Shown here piece after piece: positions 36,394 through 43,890 of a DNA stretch of 64,000 nucleotides. The stretch covers positions 31,100-95,099 of the forward strand of contig JAEUQE010000006.1 of assembly GCA_016789785.1 (NCBI GenBank), given 5' to 3'. Made by a program: the position numbers and the translations under genes. Each line of letters starts with the position of its first letter. Position 1 is the stretch's first letter. The notes under the pieces were generated by a model. It ran no database searches and had not been told where the DNA came from. It saw only the letters and a program-made list of their open reading frames with translations. The stretch is from Bryobacterales bacterium. GTDB taxonomy: Bacteria; Acidobacteriota; Terriglobia; Bryobacterales; Bryobacteraceae.

Positions 36394-38397
36394 TCAGATC
36401 TCATTTAGCGAGGGCGTATCGACTTCCTCAAGGTGAAAATACGTTCCCCACACTTTGAGGACCCAGCAGGCCTTCTCGAAAAGATCTCGGTTGTCTCTCT
36501 TGACTATCTCGACAGGGTTCTCTCGCTGGTCCTTTGCTTGGTCTTGCCTGACCGCTTTTGAAAGCACGGCCAGGAGCACATCCCGAGTAAGCCGACAGGA
36601 ACGGCAGAGAACTGTAATTGGCAGGGTGGAGTACAGCGGCAAGCGATCTGGAAGAACCAGAGGAGCGACAGTGCTGCGAGCATCCTGCATCCCTCGACAA
36701 ACGGAGATAATGCGCTCCATATCGATGGCATAGTAAGGGTCTTCGCGAATCTCGGCGAAGTTGAAATTCAATATGGGTTTGATGGCGTCTGGCAAACGAT
36801 CGCGACGCGGGATGGTTGCTCCTGGAAGCAAAACCGGGACAAACGCGATATTCATCGTCAGCGCTTTCGCTATTTGGTCGGCTATCGCCTTGCCTCCTCG
36901 TCGCTTACGGTTCAGCGAAAGCAATCCGTCCCCGACTAATAAAAGGTACGTTGCACATTGTTCGGGCACGGTGTCTTGCCTAGCATCGACAGCGCCATAA
37001 CGAATCGTATGACTAAAGGCGATGTTGTCCCCAAGGGACTGTTCAAGCGTGTCACATATTCGTTCAATAACATGCCGATCCTCATTCCACAGTCCGGCGA
37101 CGAATGTAAGCGGCGCCTGTCTGGAGAACGACGCGCGACCGTGCATCGCAATGGCATCGAGTGGATTCGCCCTAAAACGAAACGCGCGTCGAGCGCGACG
37201 TATGAAAGCAAAATGCTGGGAAAGAATTTGCGCGGCCGACATTGCGAACACTTGACTTTTTGAAGGCTCTCCGCGGCCGTCAGTATCCCCCAAAGAATCT
37301 TGGATTGTCCGCCATTCTGAGGTGTTTAGCGCATCAATAGACACCAGAACACGTTCGATCTCATCGACCAAGTTTGGAAGGTTCGAATTATGTGCTTCAT
37401 CGCGCCGATCCCCGATGTAATGACACCAAGACTGTATTACGCTCTCAACCGACAACAGCTGATCGCTCTCTATCGCGAATGCATCCTGGATCGAACCGCT
37501 GTTTTCCGACATTCGATCAAGAAAATTAAGAATACGCAGGCCGGAGGCGGTAAGAACTCGCAATGGAGCGATCAAATCACCATCCAACTCAGGGATATGA
37601 AGGCCCATCCGAACTGTCCCTGAGGAACCTAGGATACTATTACAACGTTCAATTAGGGTGTTGATGTCACTTTCAAAGTGTGGATCTGGCCTCACAACCA
37701 TGAAGGGTCTATTGGCGAATGGGCAAAGGGATGGTGGTACATCATTTTCCGTCGGCGCCGTAGCGCCTGCCATCAGAACCGGTACTATTGGTATGCCGAC
37801 TTTAAGAGCGGTTTCGATTTCCACCCTTACCGGATCGTCTTTGTCAAACAGGCGGGGCGACTCAGACTGCACTGATTTGCCCAACCACCCTTTGCCAACC
37901 AGGACGACTAGCAACTCACTCTTGCCGACGAACTGTTCGAGAGTTGGCGTGAGCCTGGAGCCGAGTGGCATCGCGTCAACATCTCTAAAGACCGATCCCT
38001 CTCCGAATGCGCTTACCAAACGGTCGAGAATTCTTCCGGACGAATGGGTGTCATCTGCACGCCTATATGACATGAAAAGCTTGTAATGCCGATTGTCCGC
38101 CGCTACATAGGAACGAAAGCGGTCAACGGTGGGAGACTTTCCGGCCTGCGGAAGGCCCGGAAGTGATCGTGGGATCACAATAAAGTCTTCGGCTACAGCC
38201 ATTGCGATCATTAACGATGTAACTCGGTGGTGGCTACTGCCGATTTGCGAAGCTACCTGTGCAACTGATGGCGCATTCTCACCCCAGCAGCCGTAGTCAG
38301 AGTATCTACAGAATAGATCGGCGAGATTAGCCGTCTCTGAGCTATCAACGAGCGACGTGCTGCGCTTGGACGACGAACCCCGACGCTTTTTCGGCAT
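36394..38397 (-). CDS. Dual-TIR protein: one active-type and one degenerate TIR domain
   Basis: 667 aa. Residues 20-75 look like a helix-turn-helix (SVAQVASQIGSSHHRVTSL). Residues 104-255 are a bacterial TIR: FMSYRRADD, VFRDVDAMPLGSRL, then DDPVRVEIETAL, in which Glu 193 sits where the NAD-cleaving Glu is expected, then IPIVPVLMAGA. Residues 260-425 form a helical linker. Residues 430-575 repeat the fold (LTFVAGLWNEDRH, YLLLVGDGLL, FVPVLLPGATIP), but the aligned Glu is Gln 508, so this copy is probably inactive. No signal peptide. It follows the 164-aa gene by 55 nt. Visibly lower GC than the neighbouring phage genes suggests recent transfer. NADase-type immunity is inferred. Confidence 0.8.
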   Translation of the reverse strand: MPKKRRGSSSKRSTSLVDSSETANLADLFCRYSDYGCWGENAPSVAQVASQIGSSHHRVTSLMIAMAVAEDFIVIPRSLPGLPQAGKSPTVDRFRSYVAADNRHYKLFMSYRRADDTHSSGRILDRLVSAFGEGSVFRDVDAMPLGSRLTPTLEQFVGKSELLVVLVGKGWLGKSVQSESPRLFDKDDPVRVEIETALKVGIPIVPVLMAGATAPTENDVPPSLCPFANRPFMVVRPDPHFESDINTLIERCNSILGSSGTVRMGLHIPELDGDLIAPLRVLTASGLRILNFLDRMSENSGSIQDAFAIESDQLLSVESVIQSWCHYIGDRRDEAHNSNLPNLVDEIERVLVSIDALNTSEWRTIQDSLGDTDGRGEPSKSQVFAMSAAQILSQHFAFIRRARRAFRFRANPLDAIAMHGRASFSRQAPLTFVAGLWNEDRHVIERICDTLEQSLGDNIAFSHTIRYGAVDARQDTVPEQCATYLLLVGDGLLSLNRKRRGGKAIADQIAKALTMNIAFVPVLLPGATIPRRDRLPDAIKPILNFNFAEIREDPYYAIDMERIISVCRGMQDARSTVAPLVLPDRLPLYSTLPITVLCRSCRLTRDVLLAVLSKAVRQDQAKDQRENPVEIVKRDNRDLFEKACWVLKVWGTYFHLEEVDTPSLNEI

Positions 38398-38452
38398 GGC
38401 TCATTGTCGCAATCCGCGCGCGGACGATCGTCGTCCCGCAACACTGTGCATA

Positions 38453-38947
38453 CTACGGTTTGATGCCGGCGAGCGTTGCAAGTCCGTTTGCATAGGTTTC
38501 CAAATCGGCTCGGAGTGATTCCAGCTCTTGACGGAAGTTGTCGTGCTCCGGCCAGTTTCGCTCATGATCACCGGCGCTCACTTTCGTATCTTTGCGCGAC
38601 TCCCAGTCCGAGAGCGCGGGGTGCCAGCGGGACAAGAATGGGCGAATGCCGCGATTTAGCACTGTAATAGCAATACCCCCAACGGAAGCACTTGATGTTC
38701 CGATGTCTGGTCCCGCCGCTCTCAGAATTTGGCGTGTGGAGTCGAAAAGGCTGTGCAGGGAAGCTAATGCCTCCCGCATCGACCCCTCCGTAGCCGGAAG
38801 GGGCTGAACAGCGATTCGTGTTACGAGTTCGACGTAGAGCGCCCAAGCAGCGTTTCGCTCCTTAGGATCAGCGTTCCATTCTGCTTCGCCTACCCAGGGG
38901 ATCTTAATTTTGACGCTGGTTAACTTGGCCGGGTCTCGTCGTGGCAC
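38453..38947 (-). CDS. Uncharacterised partner of the dual-TIR protein (164 aa)
   Basis: 164 aa, helical. The middle has GGIAITVLNRGIRPFLSRWHP, and the end ESLRADLETYANGLATLAGI is a long helix. I do not recognise a named family. It is first in the two-gene cargo set, directly upstream of the TIR gene on the same strand, and both interrupt the virion gene order. Reasonable roles are sensor, adaptor or inhibitor of the TIR protein. It has lower GC than its phage neighbours. No membrane segment. Confidence 0.65.
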   Translation of the reverse strand: MPRRDPAKLTSVKIKIPWVGEAEWNADPKERNAAWALYVELVTRIAVQPLPATEGSMREALASLHSLFDSTRQILRAAGPDIGTSSASVGGIAITVLNRGIRPFLSRWHPALSDWESRKDTKVSAGDHERNWPEHDNFRQELESLRADLETYANGLATLAGIKP

Positions 38948-39045
38948 AATACCTCCTCAGACGATCATTGTAAACGTTCTCGCCAAGTTGGGTTAGCTCG
39001 TGAAGATAGAATCGTGCTGATTGAGAGACCTTGCCGTCGAATCGG

Positions 39046-39070
39046 GGGGAGCGCTCAGCGGTCTCTCCCC
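39046..39070. terminator. GC-rich hairpin between tail chaperone and TIR cargo
   Basis: Inverted repeat GGGGAG...CTCCCC with a small inner hairpin CGC-TCA-GCG, in the 168-bp gap between the chaperone extension and the TIR set. There is no clear U-tract, so termination is uncertain. It could insulate the cargo from late phage transcription. Confidence 0.25.
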
Positions 39071-39115
39071 TCAGGGCGTAGCATTGAACCTTCCGAACGC
39101 ATGCTACCCATGCTC

Positions 39116-39475
39116 CTAGCCGCGATTTCTCACTTCAGGCAGCTTCTCCCGATCCAACAGATCCCTCTCTCCAGCGATGATCAGCATTGCCTGAAACTCA
39201 TCGGCGGCTATCTCTTCGAGAGAGATGTTCACGCCGAGTTTGAGTGCCGCCATCAGTTCCAGCGCGCAGCGGATCACCAACCCGCGTTCCGAGGTCTGGG
39301 CGGCGTCGATCCTGTCCAGCGGGCAGTGGTCGCACCTGCCACCGCCATCCTCCGGCGAGTCCGGACATAGACTGGGGTCGCATAGTTCGTCCCGCCGCAT
39401 TGCCCAATGGACGAGGAACCGGAAGGACGGATTCTCCGGCCACTCGCCTATTGAGCATGCGGACTCGCTGGCGGA
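39116..39475 (-). CDS. Tail assembly chaperone T-type extension, made by -1 frameshift
   Basis: This frame continues the upstream chaperone after the -1 slip at 39475-39481. The open frame before the first ATG (39400) reads sensibly (GEWPENPSFRFLVHWAM), which would be unlikely if translation started at 39400. Residues of the extension include four Cys (CDPSLCP and CDHC), perhaps a zinc site, then a helical region. The predicted fusion is about 324 aa (205 + 119). In phages such as lambda and HK97 the short and long forms chaperone the tape measure. The next virion gene is the tape measure, as expected, but the TIR cargo now separates them. Confidence 0.75.
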   Translation of the reverse strand, partial: SASESACSIGEWPENPSFRFLVHWAMRRDELCDPSLCPDSPEDGGGRCDHCPLDRIDAAQTSERGLVIRCALELMAALKLGVNISLEEIAADEFQAMLIIAGERDLLDREKLPEVRNRG

Positions 39476-40089
39476 AAATTTGCGTCGCGGTCCTCCTGGA
39501 ACGCCATGTCGAGCGCATCCATCGCGCCGCGCACGGCGACCGCCTGGTGGATGATCGGCACGTTGCTGCTCGCGTAGCCCTCCGTCGCGACGATCAGCCG
39601 CTTGTACATCGCGCCGACCGGGGCGATGTTAACGGTGAGTTCCTGCCGTCCAAACGGCAACGTGATGGCACGCGCAAACCCGCGCCGGTATTCGAACTGG
39701 TCCTTGGCCGTGGGAATCTTGAGCAGGTGCGTGGTCGTCGCTCCCAGGACACGCGTAATGATCCGGAAGCCTTCGCCCACCGGCACCACATCATCGACCT
39801 CGCACGTGGCCAACTCCTCGATGAGCTTTGCCGCCTCGAACGGATCGACCTCCGGACCATCCTGCTCCGTGCGGATCTTCGCAAGCAGTGCCGCGTCCGC
39901 ATCCTCGCGGTTCACCACCGTGGTCTCGGAAGCACCGCGCCCAAGGTCTTTCACGATGACCTTGCGGCGACGCTGCCGCTCGATCCATTCCTCATCGGAA
40001 GGGAAGCGAACGCGGACGGCCTTCAGCCCATCCTGCGTGCGCAGATTCATCGTGATGTTCATGCTCGCGTCAAATACGGGGGTATCCAT
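39448..40089 (-). CDS. Tail assembly chaperone, short form
   Basis: 213 aa, between the tail tube gene and the tape measure in the expected position. It is beta/alpha and soluble (FDASMNITMNLRTQDGLKAVRVRFP, then RREDADAALLAKIR-type helices, TFVTVPAK-like strands later). It carries the A AAT TTT slippery site at codons 203-205 and would give a shorter chaperone when no slip occurs. The family itself is not recognised by sequence; the call rests on gene order and on the frameshift. It ends 48 nt before the ATG of the extension frame. Confidence 0.75.
   Translation of the reverse strand: MDTPVFDASMNITMNLRTQDGLKAVRVRFPSDEEWIERQRRRKVIVKDLGRGASETTVVNREDADAALLAKIRTEQDGPEVDPFEAAKLIEELATCEVDDVVPVGEGFRIITRVLGATTTHLLKIPTAKDQFEYRRGFARAITLPFGRQELTVNIAPVGAMYKRLIVATEGYASSNVPIIHQAVAVRGAMDALDMAFQEDRDANFPPASPHAQ
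39475..39481 (-). promoter_or_regulatory. Programmed -1 frameshift slippery heptamer A AAT TTT
   Basis: In the zero frame of the upstream chaperone (codons 203-205) the sequence reads GCA AAT TTT, giving the slippery X XXY YYZ heptamer A AAT TTT. Slipping back one base enters exactly the frame of the cysteine-containing extension, AAA TTT TCC GCC. The zero-frame stop follows 8 codons later. This is the same arrangement as lambda G/GT. Confidence 0.8.
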
Positions 40090-40101
40090 CGATGTTCCTT
40101 T

Positions 40102-41145
40102 CTACTGGCAGATCTGGTCCACGTTGCACTTGGCGACAGCCGAGATGACGCCGTTGGTTGAGTCGTAGAGCGGGGTGCAATCGACGGAGACCGTCAGGAT
40201 CTGGTCGGTCTCGCCGAGATCGACCACGGAGAACGCCAACTTCTGCCAGGTGATCTGAAGCGAGTTGTTCGCGTCGAAGGTGAGAGTAATGACGGCGGTA
40301 CCGGTGGTCTGGCTCTTGAGCTTGGTGTACTCGGTCGACGTGCTGTCGAAGCGCGCGACGAATTTCAGATTGCCCTGCCGGTTGCCAAACTCCAGGCGGC
40401 CGCGGATCGCGCCAGACGAGCCGTCGCCCGCAGACTGGAAACCGGACCCGGGGAAGAAGCCGGCGTCCATCCGAATGTTGTTCTTCCAGCCGGTCTCCAG
40501 CGACACGATGTTCTTGCTGGTCACGTAGTCTACGCCATTGATCGACAACGTAAGCGATGCCGACGGCAGGAGCTTCTCAGCGGTTGCGGACGGCATGGTG
40601 ACGCCAGTCGCGGAGTCGATCACCTTGCCGGAGCCGACAAACTCAACCGTAATTTTGCTGTTGGCCCGGCCGGGACCGGAGCCGATAGCGATCTGCCATG
40701 ACTCGATGGCGCATCCTACTGCCTGACGGTCGAGCACGACACCTGCGCCGGGACGGATCTGTTCCACGAACGAGAAGTACGGGAGCTCTGCGGCGTCGCC
40801 GTTGGCCGGGAACAGCGGTGTGCAGGTGTAGGTGAAGTTCGGATTCGTTCCGGATTTCACCACCTTGCCCAAGCCAAACGACATCGCCCACGCCGCGACC
40901 TCGGCCGAGAGATACTTCTCCAGCCCGCCGTTCACGTCCCACGCCGTCTTGAACGTCGCGGTGGGAAACTCGTGGCCCTTGCCGTATTCCTCGGCGTCGT
41001 TCTCGGTCGCCAGTTTCGGATTCGCAAGTGCGGCGTTCAGCTTACTGAAGCGCCACATCGCCGCGGCAGCTTGCGCGGTCGCGATATCCGTCTGCTTCTG
41101 TTTCCCAAAGCAGATCAGTACTTCCTGCAGCCTAGTCGTCGACAT
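40102..41145 (-). CDS. Major tail tube protein
   Basis: 347 aa, beginning MSTTRLQEVLICFGKQKQ, with the pattern of phage tail tube proteins: an N-terminal helix, then beta-rich sequence (TATFKTAWDVNGGLEKYLSAEVAAW, later FDSTSTEYTKLKS and ITWQKLAFSVVD). It has a strong Shine-Dalgarno AGGAGG 9 nt before the ATG, unusual in this window and consistent with very high expression. It lies between the tail terminator region and the chaperones, the standard site. Its start overlaps the 52-aa gene by 14 bp. Confidence 0.8.
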   Translation of the reverse strand: MSTTRLQEVLICFGKQKQTDIATAQAAAAMWRFSKLNAALANPKLATENDAEEYGKGHEFPTATFKTAWDVNGGLEKYLSAEVAAWAMSFGLGKVVKSGTNPNFTYTCTPLFPANGDAAELPYFSFVEQIRPGAGVVLDRQAVGCAIESWQIAIGSGPGRANSKITVEFVGSGKVIDSATGVTMPSATAEKLLPSASLTLSINGVDYVTSKNIVSLETGWKNNIRMDAGFFPGSGFQSAGDGSSGAIRGRLEFGNRQGNLKFVARFDSTSTEYTKLKSQTTGTAVITLTFDANNSLQITWQKLAFSVVDLGETDQILTVSVDCTPLYDSTNGVISAVAKCNVDQICQ

Positions 41146-41290
41146 CGGTCTTTACCTCCTGGGCGGTAGCCGGCGGATCGCACTGGTTCCAACCAGCGGC
41201 CATAAGTGGCACCAAATTCTCGGGCGTTGCTTCAACTTCCTTCGGCTCGCCCTCACCGAAGGGTGGGCGCATCCAAACACTCGATGGCAT
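41132..41290 (-). CDS. Small phage protein (52 aa) before the tail tube
   Basis: 52 aa from the ATG at 41290, which overlaps the end of the upstream gene. It reads SSVWMRPPFGEGEPKEVEATPENLVPLMAAGWNQC, a short pattern seen in many phages next to tail terminators and tail tube genes. The frame continues open far upstream only as antisense noise to another gene. Function unknown. Confidence 0.6.
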   Translation of the reverse strand: MPSSVWMRPPFGEGEPKEVEATPENLVPLMAAGWNQCDPPATAQEVKTDVDD

Positions 41291-41763
41291 CACTGGTCTC
41301 CCATCTCGGTAAATGAAAGTGGAACTTCGAAATAGTCGAGCGCCTCGGCATCGGTCTGCCGCTGAATCATTGGCAGGTCCATCGCATTGCACGCAGGATG
41401 GACAGTGGCGTACAGCATCTCTTGACCGGTCGATGCCGGAACGCCCTTGGTGATCAGCCGGAACAAACGGTAATAGGTGCTTGGCGCATCGCCGTTGAAT
41501 GTGTCTCGCGCCCTGAGGAACAACGTGATCTGGTGCTTCCACACGTCAACGGCGCCGAAGGATCCGGGCTGCGTGCCCTGCCACACCGTCATGATCGATG
41601 GCGAGGGCATGTTGTGAATCGCCTGCGCCAAGCTAACGTTCTTCGGGTACTGGTCGTGGTAGGCGTAGATCTTCTCGGGATCGCCACCCATCTCCTCGAC
41701 CAGGTCAGGGATGTCCCGCAGCATGGCGACCAGGTTGTTGATGATTTCGGAAGGGTCGATCAT
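41290..41763 (-). CDS. Tail terminator-like protein
   Basis: 157 aa starting IDPSEIINNLVAMLRDIPDLVEEMG, with the mixed alpha/beta pattern of small phage tail terminator or completion proteins (ITLFLRARD, STYYRLFRLI, LDYFEVPLSFTEMGD). It is directly before the 52-aa and tail tube genes, which fits a tail terminator. Its start is only 20 bp from the start of the divergent cargo gene at 41784, so any promoter between them must overlap that gene. Confidence 0.65.
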   Translation of the reverse strand: MIDPSEIINNLVAMLRDIPDLVEEMGGDPEKIYAYHDQYPKNVSLAQAIHNMPSPSIMTVWQGTQPGSFGAVDVWKHQITLFLRARDTFNGDAPSTYYRLFRLITKGVPASTGQEMLYATVHPACNAMDLPMIQRQTDAEALDYFEVPLSFTEMGDQ

Positions 41764-41783
41764 ACGGTATGCTTATTCGCTAA

Positions 41784-42719
41784 ATGGCAATGCCGCCGAT
41801 GCTCCGAAGCCAAGGGCCTGTTCGTCCGAACTTCTGCTTTGTGCTGATGCCTTTTAGCGCGGCCTTCGATAACGTGTTCGAAATAGTCCGGCACGCGGCG
41901 TCGGCCTGCGGGCTCAACTGCCTCCGGGCAGACAGCTTGACAACCTCAGGTCAAATAACAGAGGACATCTGGAATAGCATCCAAGATGCTCGGATTTTAA
42001 TCGCGGACCTCACAGGCAGTAATGCGAACGTTTTTTATGAGGTCGGAGTTGCGCACGCCCTCCGGAAGCCGGTCATACTACTTGTTCAAAGTGGCAGTTC
42101 GGTACCATTTGATCTGCGCGGCATCCGCTACATCAGCTACAGTCCCGAGTCCCTTAAGGACTTGGGAGCCACACTCCCCCGCTTCATCCGTAGCTGTCTT
42201 GAGATCGTGATTCCAAGGGTCGATGGTCTTGAGTTTGCGGGAACCGGGCCTCCCAATGTCAGACTTACGAGCATTCAGATTCCGGCTGTCGTGAGTGTTG
42301 GTCAACCCGTTCACATTGAAATTCGGGCTCGGAACTATGGTGGCCCTGCTGGCCAAGCCTACTTCTCTGTGTCGTTTCCGGTCGGATTTGACCGTGTTAA
42401 AGCCATTTGTTGTGACTGCCAGTTTCAAGCGGGCATAAAGAATGAAGAGTGGAGCAACGGTAGAGTCAAACTGCAGTATCCGATCGCGGAAGGCTTCAGC
42501 TATGGGGAGCCTTTCTGGCCTCCGTGCGTAGAGCGCTCCATGACCGTCGAGGTGCGGGCAACGACGCCCGGGCTTCACCAAGTCTACTTCAGCTCCTCCT
42601 GTCAAACCGATCCGTGGCCCTTCTCATACGACCCGACCCCTCTTGAGTCGCCGTTACGCGATCAGCGTGAAGAACCCGTGTACTGCGGTGTCGTTGAAGT
42701 TGTCTCTGCAGGCCGCTGA
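41784..42719 (+). CDS. 2-deoxyribosyltransferase/TIR-like protein with C-terminal beta-sandwich
   Basis: 311 aa on the strand opposite to all neighbours. Residues 15-142 form a Rossmann-like domain of the nucleoside 2-deoxyribosyltransferase superfamily: FCFVLMPFS, ILIADLTGSNANVFYEVGVAHAL, with Glu 86 as the likely catalytic residue, then VILLVQSG and FDLRGIRYI. Such domains occur in bacterial conflict systems as NAD- or nucleotide-cleaving effectors. Residues about 155-310 are beta-rich (IPAVVSVGQPVHIEIRARNYGG), like a CARDB/Ig-type sandwich, and could be the sensor. It fits between two phage genes with gaps of 20 and 4 bp. GC is lower than its neighbours. Defence function is inferred. Confidence 0.75.
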   Translation: MAMPPMLRSQGPVRPNFCFVLMPFSAAFDNVFEIVRHAASACGLNCLRADSLTTSGQITEDIWNSIQDARILIADLTGSNANVFYEVGVAHALRKPVILLVQSGSSVPFDLRGIRYISYSPESLKDLGATLPRFIRSCLEIVIPRVDGLEFAGTGPPNVRLTSIQIPAVVSVGQPVHIEIRARNYGGPAGQAYFSVSFPVGFDRVKAICCDCQFQAGIKNEEWSNGRVKLQYPIAEGFSYGEPFWPPCVERSMTVEVRATTPGLHQVYFSSSCQTDPWPFSYDPTPLESPLRDQREEPVYCGVVEVVSAGR

Positions 42720-42723
42720 GGCA

Positions 42724-43227
42724 TTATGTCTGCTCACCGCCCAACTGCCGCTCCAGCACCAAGCGCGGCGCAGCCTCGGTGAGCACACGGTTCGCCGCCT
42801 CGACCACGGCCTTTTCGTTTTTCGGAGAGAACACCATCCACGGTTGGATCTTGCTTGTAATCCATGCCTTCACCTTGTTCTCGACGCCGACCAACTTGCC
42901 GCGCTTGTTGGTGGTCGTCTTGATCGTGGAGCGACCCGTCACAGACGCTTTGGCTCGGTTGTCGCTGACCGTCCGGACCACGAAATTGCGGAGCATCTCA
43001 CCAGAGAGCACGAGGTTCCGCCGGTTGCCCTTGCCCATCTTCGTTTTCCAGATGGAGTACCGCTTCGTCAGCGGCTTGGCGGGACTATCATCTGGACCCT
43101 CGGCGACAGCCAGCCGGTTCTTCACCGCCGCGACGCCGACAGTGCCGACCTTGAACATCTGCTGCTGCCGGAAGTTGAGCCTGTCGAGCCGGATTTCCTT
43201 CTTAAAGAAGACTCGAACCGATGCCAT
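42724..43227 (-). CDS. Head-tail completion or minor virion protein
   Basis: 167 aa from the ATG at 43227 (ASVRVFFKKEIRLDRLNFRQQQMFKVG), basic and helical in the N-terminus and strand-rich later (GEMLRNFVVRTVSDNRAKASVTG). The layout resembles HK97 gp10-like tail completion proteins. It starts 7 nt after the upstream 100-aa gene. The longer frame back to 43503 is antisense-like noise, so I trimmed it. Its stop is 4 bp from the stop of the convergent cargo gene. Confidence 0.7.
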   Translation of the reverse strand: MASVRVFFKKEIRLDRLNFRQQQMFKVGTVGVAAVKNRLAVAEGPDDSPAKPLTKRYSIWKTKMGKGNRRNLVLSGEMLRNFVVRTVSDNRAKASVTGRSTIKTTTNKRGKLVGVENKVKAWITSKIQPWMVFSPKNEKAVVEAANRVLTEAAPRLVLERQLGGEQT

Positions 43228-43234
43228 TGGAACC

Positions 43235-43537
43235 TCACGAATGCTGGCGCAGACGAAGAACAAGGCCGCCGCCATGGTCAGCCTCGATGTCATAGACCTT
43301 GTAGACGACCGCGTCGACGGTGACCTCATCGCCACGCACCGGTGGCGCGGGCAGGTCAGCCTCGCGGCAGAACACGACGGCGTACACGCCAGGCGCGCTG
43401 CCTTCGGTCTCCTGCGTCGGGTTGAATATTGCGCGGACGGTAACTCCCCCGCCGGCCTCGGGCGTGTAGATGACATCACGCCCAAAGACCCGCAGACAGG
43501 CATCGTCCACTCGACCGACTGAATCGGTGAACGCCAT
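43235..43537 (-). CDS. Head-tail connector protein
   Basis: 100 aa (AFTDSVGRVDDACLRVFGRD, then VRAIFNPTQE, VTVDAVVYKVYDIEADHGGGLVLRLR). The beta-rich pattern and the length match small head-tail joining proteins of the lambda gpFII/HK97 gp9-like type. The gene is adjacent to the DUF2190 decoration gene (1-bp overlap) and the completion gene. Not firmly assigned to one family. Confidence 0.7.
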   Translation of the reverse strand: MAFTDSVGRVDDACLRVFGRDVIYTPEAGGGVTVRAIFNPTQETEGSAPGVYAVVFCREADLPAPPVRGDEVTVDAVVYKVYDIEADHGGGLVLRLRQHS

Positions 43538-43878
43538 TAGCCGATGAACGCACCGTTGAGGCGCACCCGACCAGTGGCGTCGCCATCGGCGGCATCCTTG
43601 ACCGCGACACCGATGAGCTTGTTGGTTCCAACCGTCTTGGTTATGCGCTTGTTGGTGTTGTCCCAGTAAATGAGCGCGCCCGCCGAAAAGCCCGTGCTGC
43701 CTCCGGTCTCGCGTGTGAGATCGAAGACTCCGCAGGTCTGGAACTCTCCCTCGGCCGCGTTCGCGTAATCCGCGGCGGCAACACCGAAGATCGACCCAAC
43801 CAGCGCGCCGCCACCCGAGCTCACCGCATAGGGCGCAGTGAGCGTCAACGTTTCACCGTGTTGTACGTAGTTCTTCAT
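43537..43878 (-). CDS. DUF2190 capsid decoration (cement) protein
   Basis: 113 aa. Starts MKNYVQHGETLTLTAPYAVSSGGG and continues with GSIFGVAAADYANAAEGEF and RITKTVGTNKLIGVAVKDAADGD, the standard DUF2190 pattern of small phage head decoration proteins. It follows the protease-capsid gene by 12 nt. High confidence in the family; the precise role on the capsid is inferred from relatives. Confidence 0.85.
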   Translation of the reverse strand: MKNYVQHGETLTLTAPYAVSSGGGALVGSIFGVAAADYANAAEGEFQTCGVFDLTRETGGSTGFSAGALIYWDNTNKRITKTVGTNKLIGVAVKDAADGDATGRVRLNGAFIG

Positions 43879-43890
43879 TTCCGTTCTCCT

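Noticed and set aside
36394..38947. Thoeris or CBASS assignment for the TIR locus
   Set aside because: No SLOG-type ThsA, cyclic-nucleotide synthase or E1/E2-like partner lies nearby; the partner is a 164-aa helical protein.
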